Source: Nitrospira sp. (GTDB lineage: Bacteria > Nitrospirota > Nitrospiria > Nitrospirales > Nitrospiraceae). From it: DNA of 64,000 bases. Shown piece after piece: positions 51,935 to 59,635 of the stretch. Position 1 is the first letter of the stretch. Each line of letters starts with the position of its first letter. Under the pieces are notes generated by a model. It was not told the origin of the DNA. It did not search any database and saw only the letters and a list, made by a program, of their open reading frames with translations. The position numbers were made by a program, and so were the translations under genes. The stretch spans positions 466,996 through 530,995 of the forward strand of contig JAVYIN010000007.1 of NCBI GenBank assembly GCA_035968315.1, in the 5' to 3' direction.

Positions 51935-52027
51935 CCTGGCTCTGGGGGCTGTTTCGTGCTCGCCCAACGCGCGGCCTCAGAAGGCCCTCGTTGGATGCGC
52001 GCAGTAGAAACAACCCCCATAGCCAGG
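51935..52027 (+). repeat. structured post-stop element, copy B
   Basis: Begins eight bases after the paralogue-1 stop. Outer arms 51935-51955 and 52007-52027 match at 19 of 21 positions when inverted. The core reads TGCTCGC-CCAA-CGCGC-GGCC-TCAGAA-GGCC-CTCG-TTGG-ATGCGCGCAGT, in which CCAA pairs with TTGG and GGCC with GGCC. A further 3' half-copy (CTCG-GACA-CTGCGCGCAGT) lies at about 52050-52068. Confidence 0.75.
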
Positions 52028-52134
52028 CTGAAAATGGGTGATGGTGGAGCTCGGACACTGCGCGCAGTCGGAGACCCACCGATTTATCCGGCGAAGGGGA
52101 AAGAGAAGAAGAGAAGAAACGGAGGGAGAGAGTT

Positions 52135-52569
52135 GTGGTACATCGCAGAGTCCATTGTGTTATCGCGTTTGTATTACTGGTGAGTCTTGGGGCCTGTGCG
52201 GCGCCGGAGCCGCTGCTGCGGTCGAATAAGCATTTGCAGCTGACCGGCAAGGTGGGGGCGCAGCAGGATATTGAGGCCTGTGAGGCCAAGGCCGAGGGGG
52301 CGGGGTTGCGTTCGGGCGTGAACCGTACCGGCAGCGCCGCCAAGGGCGGGGTGTTGGGGGCGATTATCGGAGCGGGCAGCGGGGCCTCAGCCGGATTGAT
52401 CGGCGGAGGCGGGGGTGTCGTCATCGGGGCGGTCGTCGGCGGCGGGCTTGGCCTGATCATGGGCGTGGCTGGTGGCGCCTATGGCCAGACTGAGCCGGAT
52501 CCCGCCTATGCCGATGCCGTGGTGCGTTGTCTGATCGAGAAGGGGTATGAGGTGACGGGGTGGCAGTGA
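52135..52569 (+). CDS. glycine-zipper lipoprotein, paralogue 2
   Basis: 144 residues from a GTG at 52135 with GGAGGGAGAG ahead of it. Lipobox LGAC (Cys21), then EPLLRSNKHLQLTG and QDIEACEAKAEG, a very Gly-rich zipper (about 68-120) and the closing RCLIEKGYEVTGWQ shared with paralogue 1. Likely an outer-membrane lipoprotein. The tandem arrangement and the identical 3' end indicate duplication with either recent 3' gene conversion or strong constraint there. Function unknown. Confidence 0.8.
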   Translation: MVHRRVHCVIAFVLLVSLGACAAPEPLLRSNKHLQLTGKVGAQQDIEACEAKAEGAGLRSGVNRTGSAAKGGVLGAIIGAGSGASAGLIGGGGGVVIGAVVGGGLGLIMGVAGGAYGQTEPDPAYADAVVRCLIEKGYEVTGWQ

Positions 52570-52574
52570 GGGGG
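52537..52574 (+). repeat. 38-base exact direct repeat, second copy
   Basis: Identical to 51895-51932, again covering the last ten codons, the stop and five downstream bases. Confidence 0.9.
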
Positions 52575-52580
52575 CAGAGC

Positions 52581-52661
52581 GAAGCGGTGAGCCCTTTGCT
52601 CGCTGCCCGCGCACAATCAGAATGTGCTCGGTCAATGCACGCAGTCAGGGTTCACCGCTTC
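52581..52661 (+). repeat. structured post-stop element, copy C
   Basis: Begins 12 bases after the paralogue-2 stop. Outer arms 52581-52595 and 52647-52661 match at 14 of 15 positions when inverted. The core TGCTCGC-TGCC-CGCGC-ACAA-TCAGAA-TGTG-CTCG-GTCA-ATGCACGCAGT keeps the fixed blocks of copy B while the stem blocks differ; CACA and TGTG now pair. Confidence 0.75.
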
Positions 52662-52709
52662 ACGCTGCAGAGGACGAGGAAGAAATAGGAGGAAGTCTGG
52701 GCCTGGGGG

Positions 52710-52886
52710 TTATTCCCTGAACGCGTTAGCGACGATTGTTATCAAGAGGAGAAAGGCTAGGAAGAGCCCAGTTCCGACCCACCTTGACCATTTCTCAATT
52801 TGATCCTCATCGTGTTCGCCAAAGGCCCGAAGGACCATTTCTCCAAGGATACGCCAGAATCCAGATTGTCCGGTCAAAGGAACCAT
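52710..52886 (-). CDS. small tail-anchored membrane protein
   Basis: 58 residues from the ATG at 52886, which follows AAGGGAG at good spacing. An acidic, amphipathic N-terminal part (GEHDEDQIEKWSRW) is followed by one C-terminal membrane helix (VGTGLFLAFLLLITIVANAF). The frame extends 15 codons upstream to another ATG without a ribosome site. No family recognised. It lies downstream of the FTR-containing operon on the same strand. Confidence 0.6.
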   Translation of the reverse strand: MVPLTGQSGFWRILGEMVLRAFGEHDEDQIEKWSRWVGTGLFLAFLLLITIVANAFRE

Positions 52887-52964
52887 AGGGAACTCCCTTC
52901 TCGCAATGATCCAGCCGATCAGCTGAGACAAACATGTGATCTTCTGGATTTTGGCCTAACTCAT

Positions 52965-53546
52965 CTAACAGAGCCCGCTTTTGCAGTCAGTGACGACGAG
53001 ATTGGTGGCTTTCTCTCCTGCTTCGAGATCCACGGTCAGCCAGGCGATGCCTGCCGCGCGCTCCTCTTGGTGTGATCCGGCCCCTCCCTCCATGATGCTG
53101 ACGATGTAATAGCGCCCGGCAGGAAGTTTCGTGAACCAGAAATGTCCGGTGGGGTTCGCCCTCGTCGTGCGAAGGTACGGCACGACCCGTTTTTCGGCCA
53201 GCAGTTGGGAGATGGCTTCGTGCGCGCAATCTGCCGCGGCCTCGCCTTTCGATGTGCAGGCGGAGGTACGTACGGAGCGGTCGAACCAGGATCGGGTGTA
53301 GGCGGTAATTGGAATGAGGTGCACCGGCACGCCTGCTTGGGTGATGGCTTTCCCTGATGGCGAACTGAGAAAGGCCTGGCCTGCCAGGCTGCCGTGCCCT
53401 TTGAGTTTGTAGGGCATCAGTTCTTTCTCGCTCAGCGGCGGCTGGTTCGACGGGGCTGGTTCAAGCGCCTGTCCCGGTAGCGTCCAGAGGCTACCGAGTA
53501 GAAGAGAGAAAACGATTCCAAACCGAAGTCGGTCAGGGTATCGCAT
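52965..53546 (-). CDS. secreted protein with carboxypeptidase-regulatory-like beta domain
   Basis: 193 residues with a signal peptide (hydrophobic about 9-20, cleavage after GQA). The mature part has a beta-sandwich look (GKAITQAGVPVHLIPITAYT, GHFWFTKLPAGRYYIVSIM), typical of carboxypeptidase-regulatory/CNA-B-like domains. Cys occurs in TSACTSKG, ADCAHE and a terminal CKSGLC, so disulfides are likely. It starts five bases after the ftrB stop, so the two are co-transcribed, an odd pairing of a cytoplasmic and an exported protein. Confidence 0.7.
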   Translation of the reverse strand: MRYPDRLRFGIVFSLLLGSLWTLPGQALEPAPSNQPPLSEKELMPYKLKGHGSLAGQAFLSSPSGKAITQAGVPVHLIPITAYTRSWFDRSVRTSACTSKGEAAADCAHEAISQLLAEKRVVPYLRTTRANPTGHFWFTKLPAGRYYIVSIMEGGAGSHQEERAAGIAWLTVDLEAGEKATNLVVTDCKSGLC

Positions 53547-53551
53547 GGTCG

Positions 53552-53986
53552 TTAGGGCGTCGGGGTTGATGAATCCTTATCCGATATCGCGGTGTCCGTC
53601 GCGGCTTTGTGTTTGAGGGCCCGGCCTTTGCCTGGTGTGGGGTCTGTGATGACGCCGTACACCTCTCGGCCCTCGTGTCCTTCGGGGAGGTATTCGGTAA
53701 TCGGCATGCCGTCTTCTCGGACGAACAAGAGGCAGTGGCAGTATTTGTAAATCTGCATCTCGTCGCAGGCGCACATCCAGCGGCGCAGCTTGGCCTCGGC
53801 CTGTTTGTCTTTGTAGAAGTTGCAGGGGCAGAGCGGTTTCCCGAGTTCCTCCACATGCATCGCCAGGCCCTTCACCACGGCTTCCGTCACGGCGGGGTTG
53901 GGGTGCATGGCGGTGCCGCTCTTTTCGGCAAACCCCTTCACGTATTTCCACATTTTATCGAGGCTGTCTTGTTTGGGCTCGGCCAT
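53552..53986 (-). CDS. ftrB: ferredoxin-thioredoxin reductase catalytic subunit, CAC variant
   Basis: 144 residues. The catalytic pattern is complete in spacing: CPC (Cys53, Cys55), 16 residues, CAC (Cys72, Cys74), eight residues, CHC (Cys83, Cys85). In plant and cyanobacterial FTR the middle pair is CPC. The 4Fe-4S cluster and redox disulfide built from these Cys pass electrons from ferredoxin to thioredoxin. No FtrA-type variable subunit or thioredoxin is visible nearby, as is usual outside phototrophs. A 30-residue polar tail follows the domain. AAAGGA precedes the ATG. Confidence 0.92.
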   Translation of the reverse strand: MAEPKQDSLDKMWKYVKGFAEKSGTAMHPNPAVTEAVVKGLAMHVEELGKPLCPCNFYKDKQAEAKLRRWMCACDEMQIYKYCHCLLFVREDGMPITEYLPEGHEGREVYGVITDPTPGKGRALKHKAATDTAISDKDSSTPTP

Positions 53987-54004
53987 TCCGAAATCCTTTC
54001 GATC

Positions 54005-54084
54005 GGCGAGGGGCCAGGGGCTCGCGGCGAGAGGAAAAGCGAGGATTTCTTTCCTCTAGCCCCGTACCTCTTGCCTCGCGCCTG
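54005..54084. repeat. inverted pair of 7-base repeats, site 2
   Basis: Left arm 54005-54034 in G-rich heptamers (GCGAGGG, GCCAGGG, GCTCGCG, GCGAGAG); right arm 54053-54084 in mirrored form (minus strand GCGCGAG, GCAAGAG, GTACGGG, GCTAGAG). It lies between the divergent ftrB and VWA genes. The right arm matches that of site 1 at 26 of 31 positions. Confidence 0.7.
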
Positions 54085-54158
54085 GGTCTGAGTGCACAGT
54101 TTACAAGCGCCAGGGCGTTCTTTACAATCCACAGCTTCCCGGATTTTACGCGAGGATT

Positions 54159-57100
54159 ATGGCAGCATCGCAGGCCGAAACAGTATTGGCGGCACGTCTG
54201 GCGGAAGAGCTTGGCTCCGCGCCGGCGGCACAGCTCGTGGCTCGTCTGGCCCTGATGGGGGGCAAGCCCGATCCTGTCGCTGCAACGCTGGCGATGCTCG
54301 ACGAATTGGGCGGCGTGTCGGAGAAGGTGGCGCGCGCGGCGATCGAGGCCCTCCCTGAACTGGACCGGCGAGCCGGATTGGCCTCCATCGTGGCCTGGTT
54401 CGACCTTGGGATTGCCTTGGCGGAATCCTCCGGGGCGACGGCGCTCAAGTATTTCAAAGACAGCCCGCGGATTCTTGGCATCGTGGAGGCGGAGGCCGCA
54501 CGGCAGGCCATCTTGGCCACGGGCCTTGAATTCGCCGAACAAGACGCCAACGTGACGTTGGAATATCTGCGCACGGCCCCCCAGATTCTCGCGGTGCTCC
54601 CGTCGGATCAGCTCCAGCCCTGGCTCGATGTCGGCGTCGAGCTGACGCAGATCGATGTCGTGGTGGGGCTCGAATATATCCGGCAGATTGCGGCCGTGGC
54701 GCCTGTGCTGGGCTTGGGCGAGATCCGGAACTGGGTGGCGTTCGGGATGAAGCTGATTCAGCCGAACACGATCGGCAAGCCGGACTATCTGGGCACGATG
54801 GAGTTCTTGCGGACCAGCCCGGCGATTTTGGGCGATATCGAGCAGCCGCCGGTCCGGTCGAAAGTGGTCTCGTTAGGGGCGGCGCTGGCCGAACAGTCGC
54901 CGGCATCGGCCATTGCCTGGCTGGCCGAGTCTCCAAAACTGCTTCGGCCGCTGCCGTCCGTCGAGTGGCAGGTGAAGGTCGTGCAGTACGGCGGGTTGCT
55001 GGCGGAAAAGGATGCGGAAACCGCGCTGTCGTATCTCCGGCGGGCGCCGGAGATCATCGGCATGATCGGCGTCTCCGCCGATGCGGTGACGCGATTTGAA
55101 AATTGGTTCAAGGCCGGGATGGAAGTGCTGGCCTATAGTGTCGAGGGCGCCCGCGCCTATTTCGGGTTGGAGTCGCAGCAGTCGCTGGCCTCGGTGGAAC
55201 AGGCCTTGAGCGGCGTGCCGCTCAGGCAGGTCGCACGGACCGTCAAACTGTTCGTGCAAGGCCTGTGCGGCACTGATGTGATGATTCAGGCCTTGCCGGA
55301 TTCCGCCGCCACCGGCAGTGCCCGGGCGACGGTTAGTGCCGACGGGCGGACGATCTCGCTGCCGGCGCTGCTTCGACGGTATCCCACCTACGACGAGAAC
55401 GTGCGGCTGTATCTGGTGATGGCCGCCCATGAGGCGGGGCATCTGGAATTCGGCACGTACCGGTTGACGCTCGCCCCGTTGCACGATGTGGTCAGGGCGG
55501 TGTGCCAGCGGTATGGGCGTGGTGACAGGCAGCCAGCCTCGCTGGCGGCGCTGTTTCGGCTCTATCCCCATCCGCGGCTCATGCAGGACCTTTGGATGGT
55601 CCTCGAAGATGCGCGGGTCGAAGCCCATTTGCAGCGCGAGTATCCCGGTCTTCAGCGGGACTTGCAGCGCCTGGCGGGCGAGGCGGTGACGCCGCGAGAT
55701 CCGGCGCATGGGCTGACCGTGAAAGAATTGATCGTCGATTGTCTCTTGCGCCTTTCGACCGGGGAATCGGCCGCTTCGGCGGTGCCGCGCGCGGTGCAGG
55801 CAGAAGTGGCGCTGCTGTGGGAGCTGAGCCAGCCGGCATTCGCGCCTGCCGCGACGGCGGAGGATGTCGTGCGTCTGGCGGATGCCGTGTACCTCCGCAT
55901 GGAAGAGCTGCTGGCGCCCAAGGCCGAGATGATTCAAGCGGATCAGGTGGTGGAAGAGACGAATGAGGCGGGAGTGGGCCCGACCGGTTCGGAGCAGAGC
56001 GGCGACGACTATCGTCCGATCACGAATTGGGTCTATCGCGGAGAGATGAATCCCGAGTTCATCACGCGTGACCCGGAGCAGGCGCGCGAGGAAGCGGAGC
56101 CGCAGTCTGAGGTGGAACAGCTCGCCAGCGGCGGCGGGGGATCCAAAGAACAGGGCGGCGGCGCGCAGGGTTCCGGCGGGCAGCGGCACGATACGATGGG
56201 CGATGTGTTGGGCGGCGGGCGGGCGCTGCCGGCGGTGGTGGAGGAGATGCTGGCGCTGCCGGTGGAGGAGCGGCTGACGGACGAGCCAGCCGGCGACGGA
56301 GTGCGGCAGATCCGGTATCCGGAATGGGATGTGGCGATTCAGGATTACCGCCCCCATTGGTGCCGGGTGGTCGAACGGGTGGCCGAGCCGGGGTCCGATG
56401 AGTCGGTGGCGGCCACGTTGACGGCGCATCGCAGCGCGATCAAGACGCTCCGCCGGTTTTTTGAAAGCCTGCGTCCCCCGGCGTTTCGGCGGACGGCGGC
56501 CCAGGCGGACGGCGAAGATCTGGACATCGATGCGGTCGTTCGGCGGGTCGCCGAGCAGCAGGCGGGGATGGAAGGCAGCGACCGGATCTATGTGCGCCAT
56601 GAAAAGAAGGAGCGGGACGTCGCGGTGGCGTTTCTGGTCGATGTGAGCGGCTCGACGAGCCGGCAGCTTGAAAATGGCCGGCGGGTCATCGACATTGAGA
56701 AGGAAAGTCTGGTACTTCTGTGCGAAGCCTTGGAGGCGGTCGGCGACCAGTACGCGCTCTTTGCCTATTCCGGGCAGGGGCGGGGGCAGGTCGAGTGCGC
56801 GGTCGTGAAGGATTTCGATGAGCGCGTGGGGCCGGCCACGGCGCAGCGGCTGGGCGGGCTGCTCCCCCGGCAGCAGAACCGTGACGGGGCGGTGATCCGT
56901 CATGCGACGGCGCGGCTGCGGGCGCGCGAAGCCCGGACGAAGCTCCTGGTGCTGATCAGTGACGGCCGTCCCCTGGACGGAGACTATAAAGACGACTATT
57001 CGCTGGAAGATACCAAGGCCGCGCTCCGCGAAGCCCGGCAGGCGGGGATCGGGCCTTTTTGCGTCACGATCGACCGGGATGCCGATGCGTATCTCCGCCG

Positions 57101-57191
57101 CATGTACGGGGATGTGCAGTTTGCGGTGATTGATCGCGTCGAGGCCTTGCCCGCGAAGTTGCCGAGAATTTATCAACGATTGACGGCGTAA
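54159..57191 (+). CDS. cbbO: CbbO/NorD-like VWA-domain protein with N-terminal helical repeats and HExxH
   Basis: 1010 residues, cytoplasmic. The N-terminus holds seven copies of a roughly 38-residue helical repeat whose core is [A/T]LxYLRxxPxIL (starting near 95, 133, 170, 213, 251, 289 and 330). A HEAGH metal-binding motif follows at 424. After a charged, Gly-rich linker (about 600-700) comes the VWA domain with the MIDAS motif DVSGS (Asp828) and LVLISDGRPLDG. VWA proteins of this type partner CbbQ-like ATPases to remodel metalloenzymes; cbbQ lies 3 kb upstream. No Rubisco is present, so the symbol marks family only. Confidence 0.85.
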   Translation: MAASQAETVLAARLAEELGSAPAAQLVARLALMGGKPDPVAATLAMLDELGGVSEKVARAAIEALPELDRRAGLASIVAWFDLGIALAESSGATALKYFKDSPRILGIVEAEAARQAILATGLEFAEQDANVTLEYLRTAPQILAVLPSDQLQPWLDVGVELTQIDVVVGLEYIRQIAAVAPVLGLGEIRNWVAFGMKLIQPNTIGKPDYLGTMEFLRTSPAILGDIEQPPVRSKVVSLGAALAEQSPASAIAWLAESPKLLRPLPSVEWQVKVVQYGGLLAEKDAETALSYLRRAPEIIGMIGVSADAVTRFENWFKAGMEVLAYSVEGARAYFGLESQQSLASVEQALSGVPLRQVARTVKLFVQGLCGTDVMIQALPDSAATGSARATVSADGRTISLPALLRRYPTYDENVRLYLVMAAHEAGHLEFGTYRLTLAPLHDVVRAVCQRYGRGDRQPASLAALFRLYPHPRLMQDLWMVLEDARVEAHLQREYPGLQRDLQRLAGEAVTPRDPAHGLTVKELIVDCLLRLSTGESAASAVPRAVQAEVALLWELSQPAFAPAATAEDVVRLADAVYLRMEELLAPKAEMIQADQVVEETNEAGVGPTGSEQSGDDYRPITNWVYRGEMNPEFITRDPEQAREEAEPQSEVEQLASGGGGSKEQGGGAQGSGGQRHDTMGDVLGGGRALPAVVEEMLALPVEERLTDEPAGDGVRQIRYPEWDVAIQDYRPHWCRVVERVAEPGSDESVAATLTAHRSAIKTLRRFFESLRPPAFRRTAAQADGEDLDIDAVVRRVAEQQAGMEGSDRIYVRHEKKERDVAVAFLVDVSGSTSRQLENGRRVIDIEKESLVLLCEALEAVGDQYALFAYSGQGRGQVECAVVKDFDERVGPATAQRLGGLLPRQQNRDGAVIRHATARLRAREARTKLLVLISDGRPLDGDYKDDYSLEDTKAALREARQAGIGPFCVTIDRDADAYLRRMYGDVQFAVIDRVEALPAKLPRIYQRLTA

Positions 57192-57296
57192 GCGTGAAAC
57201 GTGAAAGGTGAGGCGTGAGAAGTGAATGGAATTGGAATGCGGAAGGTGTGATCCACGGATCAATCCTTTCACGTTTGACGTTTCACTTTTCACGAG
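57191..57296. repeat. inverted pair of 7-base repeats, site 3
   Basis: Left arm 57191-57225 reads GTGAAAC, GTGAAAG, GTGAGGC, GTGAGAA, GTGA; right arm 57267-57296 gives GTGAAAA, GTGAAAC, GTCAAAC, GTGAAAG on the minus strand. It directly follows the VWA stop and fills most of the gap to the next gene. Confidence 0.75.
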
Positions 57297-57305
57297 AAGC
57301 AACAT

Positions 57306-57713
57306 ATGGCGAATGAAACTGAACGACCGACGGTGCCGCCGTGGCTCTATAAATTGTTCACCGGGCATCAGTATCCCTATGTACGGCGGCTGGCGAAGTT
57401 TGCGCAGCCGGTCAAGCCAGGGGAGGATCGGCCTGAGCCGACCAAGGATTTGATCGAGGCCAAGTTCTGGGAGGTCTATCCGCGCTGCTCGGCCAAGCTG
57501 TTGCAAGAAGTGAAGGTGGGGATGATCGTGGTGTTCCACGATCTGGCGGAATACCCGGCCGGCGGGTATCAAGCGCTGGTCGATAATCCGGAGGAGTTTC
57601 TGGCCACGACGTTCGGGAAGAAGAAAATCAAAGTGAATTTTTACGATGGTGAAAATTTTGTTTGCACCATCAATTTCAAAGTCGCGGGCTGGACGGAACA
57701 TGAACATGCGTGA
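57306..57713 (+). CDS. conserved protein of unknown function between VWA and mdh genes
   Basis: 135 residues, soluble, no Cys pairs or known motif. Notable segments are PWLYKLFTGHQYPYVRRLAKFAQ near the N-terminus (shown as about 12-34) and AKLLQEVKVGMIVVFHD. The C-terminus ends in WTEHEHA. The context (CbbQ/VWA-type protein, malate dehydrogenase, electron-transfer proteins) hints at central metabolism, nothing more. GAGAAG lies before the ATG. Repeats of the 7-base family flank it on both sides. Confidence 0.7.
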   Translation: MANETERPTVPPWLYKLFTGHQYPYVRRLAKFAQPVKPGEDRPEPTKDLIEAKFWEVYPRCSAKLLQEVKVGMIVVFHDLAEYPAGGYQALVDNPEEFLATTFGKKKIKVNFYDGENFVCTINFKVAGWTEHEHA

Positions 57714-57776
57714 GGGGTTAGGGGTGAGGCGTCAGGGGATGGGCGCGTCACGTTTTACGTTTTACGCCTAACGAGG
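57710..57776. repeat. inverted pair of 7-base repeats, site 4
   Basis: Left arm from 57710 reads GTGAGGG, GTTAGGG, GTGAGGC, GTCAGGG and overlaps the stop of the preceding gene; right arm 57745-57776 gives GTTAGGC, GTAAAAC, GTAAAAC, GTGACGC on the minus strand. Its last bases provide the ribosome site of mdh. Confidence 0.7.
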
Positions 57777-57781
57777 AGTCG

Positions 57782-58726
57782 ATGATGGGGCGACCGAAAA
57801 TTACGGTGGTGGGCGCAGGTAACGTCGGCGGCACGGCGGCACAGCGGCTGGCCGAGCGAGATCGCTACGATGTGGTGCTGGTGGACATTGTGGAGGGGGT
57901 GCCGCAGGGCAAGGCGCTGGATATTGCCCAGGCTGGTCCGGTGTGCGGCTACAGCACGAAGGTGGTCGGGACGAACGGCTATGAAGAAACGGCGGGCTCG
58001 TCGGTGGCGGTCATCACCTCCGGCATCGCGCGCAAGCCGGGCATGAGCCGCGATGAACTGCTCGCCACGAATTGCAAGATTGTCCAGTCCGTGGTCAAGG
58101 AACTGGTGGCGCGATCGCCCGAGGTCATCCTGTTGCTGGTGACCAATCCGCTGGATGCGATGGTCCATGTCGCGCTGAAGGTCAGCCAGTTTCCCAAGTC
58201 CCGTGTCATCGGCATGGCCGGGGTGCTCGACTCGGCCCGCATGCGTACGTTCATTGCCACGGAGCTGAATGTGCCGGGGCCGGACGTGCAGGCGATGGTG
58301 CTCGGTGGCCACGGTGATACGATGGTGCCGCTGCCCCGCTATACGACGGTCAAGGGAAAGCCGGCCTCGGAGTTGATTCCCAAGGACCGGTTGGACGCGA
58401 TCGTGAAGCGCACGCGCGAGGGCGGAGCGGAGATCGTCGGGTTGCTGAAAACGGGCAGCGCCTTCTATGCGCCGTCGGCCTCGGCGGTGGATATGGTCGA
58501 TGCGATCATGCTGGATCAAAAGCGGGTCTTGCCGTCGGCGGTGTTGTGCGAAGGGGAGTATGGATTGAAAGATGTCATTGTGGGCGTCCCAGTCAAGCTG
58601 GGCCGTGGCGGCGCGGAAGAGATTCTGGAGTACGAGCTGACGGCGGATGAGCGGGCGGCGTTGATGACGTCGGCCGATGCCGTGCGCGAGCTCTGCGCCA
58701 ATGTCGATCGTGTGATGGGGTACTGA
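57782..58726 (+). CDS. mdh: malate dehydrogenase (LDH-like type)
   Basis: 314 residues. NAD motif [13 protein letters not shown] (about 8-20), [10 protein letters not shown], the catalytic His in [12 protein letters not shown] and substrate-binding Arg residues ([10 protein letters not shown]) identify the LDH-like MDH group. It interconverts malate and oxaloacetate in the oxidative or reductive TCA cycle. GAGGAG lies before the double ATG. A perfect TTGACA lies after its stop, at 58750, with a poor -10 (AACACT), possibly for the next gene. Confidence 0.95.
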   Translation: MMGRPKITVVGAGNVGGTAAQRLAERDRYDVVLVDIVEGVPQGKALDIAQAGPVCGYSTKVVGTNGYEETAGSSVAVITSGIARKPGMSRDELLATNCKIVQSVVKELVARSPEVILLLVTNPLDAMVHVALKVSQFPKSRVIGMAGVLDSARMRTFIATELNVPGPDVQAMVLGGHGDTMVPLPRYTTVKGKPASELIPKDRLDAIVKRTREGGAEIVGLLKTGSAFYAPSASAVDMVDAIMLDQKRVLPSAVLCEGEYGLKDVIVGVPVKLGRGGAEEILEYELTADERAALMTSADAVRELCANVDRVMGY

Positions 58727-58816
58727 GCGGAGCGGGCAGACCGGCTTGCTTGACATGCTTGGAGGGGCGCAGGAACACTGCGCCGGGGAACATAAACCGG
58801 AGGAGGAGAGGGGACT

Positions 58817-59404
58817 ATGAAATTTCTTGAAGATCCGATGCAGACGATTGGCGCGGGATTCGCGCTGGCCGTTATCCTGATAGTGGTATTTCTCGGGATA
58901 TCCGGTGTGGGCGCGGGGGAGGCCGATTGGGTGGGGATGATCGTCCGCTGGGTTCATTTCCTCGCAGGGATCACCTGGATCGGACTGCTTTATTTCTTCA
59001 ACTTGATCAATGCGGCGTTCCTCAAGAGTCTTGATGGGCCGACGAAGAACATTGTGATCCCCAAGCTGATGCCCTCGGCGCTGAACTGGTTTCGGCACGG
59101 AGCTACGGTGACGGTGCTGGCCGGGATCGTGCTGTACGCCAAGCTCTATAGCCAGGGTGGAACCGGCGCCTATGCGCTCGCCATCGGCGGCTTGCTGGGC
59201 ATCATCATGATGGGGAACGTGCACGGGATTATCTGGCCGAACCAGAAGAAGATCATTGCGGCCGTGACGGCCGCGGCGCAGGGCACGCCGGCTCCGCCGG
59301 AAATGGCCCAATGGGGCCGGACCGCGTTGCTCGCCTCGCGCGTAAACTTCCTGCTCTCCATTCCCATGTTGTTTTTCATGGGTGCCGGAAGCCACTTCAA
59401 GTAA
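58817..59404 (+). CDS. PuuD-like (urate-oxidase-N-type) membrane protein
   Basis: 195 residues with about five membrane helices. It resembles the membrane domain of PuuD (PF06181): WVHFLAGITWIGLLYFFNL, NWFRHGATVTVLAG and MGNVHGIIWPNQKKII, each with a conserved His. In PuuD this part is fused to a cytochrome c; here no CxxCH is present, so the stand-alone form is probably a heme- or quinone-linked membrane protein of unknown function. Its position between mdh and nuoF suggests a role in respiration. GGAGGAGAGG precedes the ATG. Confidence 0.82.
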   Translation: MKFLEDPMQTIGAGFALAVILIVVFLGISGVGAGEADWVGMIVRWVHFLAGITWIGLLYFFNLINAAFLKSLDGPTKNIVIPKLMPSALNWFRHGATVTVLAGIVLYAKLYSQGGTGAYALAIGGLLGIIMMGNVHGIIWPNQKKIIAAVTAAAQGTPAPPEMAQWGRTALLASRVNFLLSIPMLFFMGAGSHFK

Positions 59405-59420
59405 GTCTCAACGTGTCTCT

Positions 59421-59448
59421 CGCCGGCGGGGTTTCTATCCCGCCGGCG
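59421..59448 (+). terminator. perfect 10-bp hairpin downstream of the PuuD-like gene
   Basis: CGCCGGCGGG and CCCGCCGGCG enclose an 8-base loop 17 bases after the stop. There is no T-run, so termination would not be of the simple intrinsic type. Confidence 0.5.
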
Positions 59449-59564
59449 GGCAGATCGCGTTCCCCTTCCGGGACACTCCCGGTCAGGAGGCCCTGTATGC
59501 CTATCCTCCCATAGGGCCCTTGCCCTAACTGCTTGAGATTCAGGCCTATTCTCACCCCGTTACC

Positions 59565-59594
59565 TTGACGAAGGCGTAGGGGCAGCCTTATAGT
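59565..59594 (+). promoter_or_regulatory. candidate sigma-70-like promoter of nuoF
   Basis: TTGACG (59565-59570), an 18-base spacer and TATAGT (59589-59594), 42 bases before the nuoF ATG. It is the best promoter match I see in the window. Confidence 0.5.
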
Positions 59595-59635
59595 ACACCC
59601 TCTAAACTCGCGGAATTTCTTCTGAAGGAAGATGT

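Noticed and set aside
51935-52027. Element B considered as a plain intrinsic terminator
   Set aside because: It is about 90 bases long, has conserved core blocks shared with two other copies and lacks a T-run.
50330-57191. cbbQ and VWA genes taken as evidence for Rubisco-based carbon fixation
   Set aside because: No cbbL/cbbS or phosphoribulokinase gene is visible, and related ATPase/VWA pairs serve other metalloenzymes.
54873-57707. 944-codon open frame on the minus strand under the VWA gene
   Set aside because: Low-complexity Arg/His/Leu composition and no ribosome site; spans two clear plus-strand genes and their gap.
57191-57776. Heptamer repeats considered as a CRISPR array
   Set aside because: Units are 7 bases, lack unique spacers, and occur as inverted pairs; no cas gene is present.
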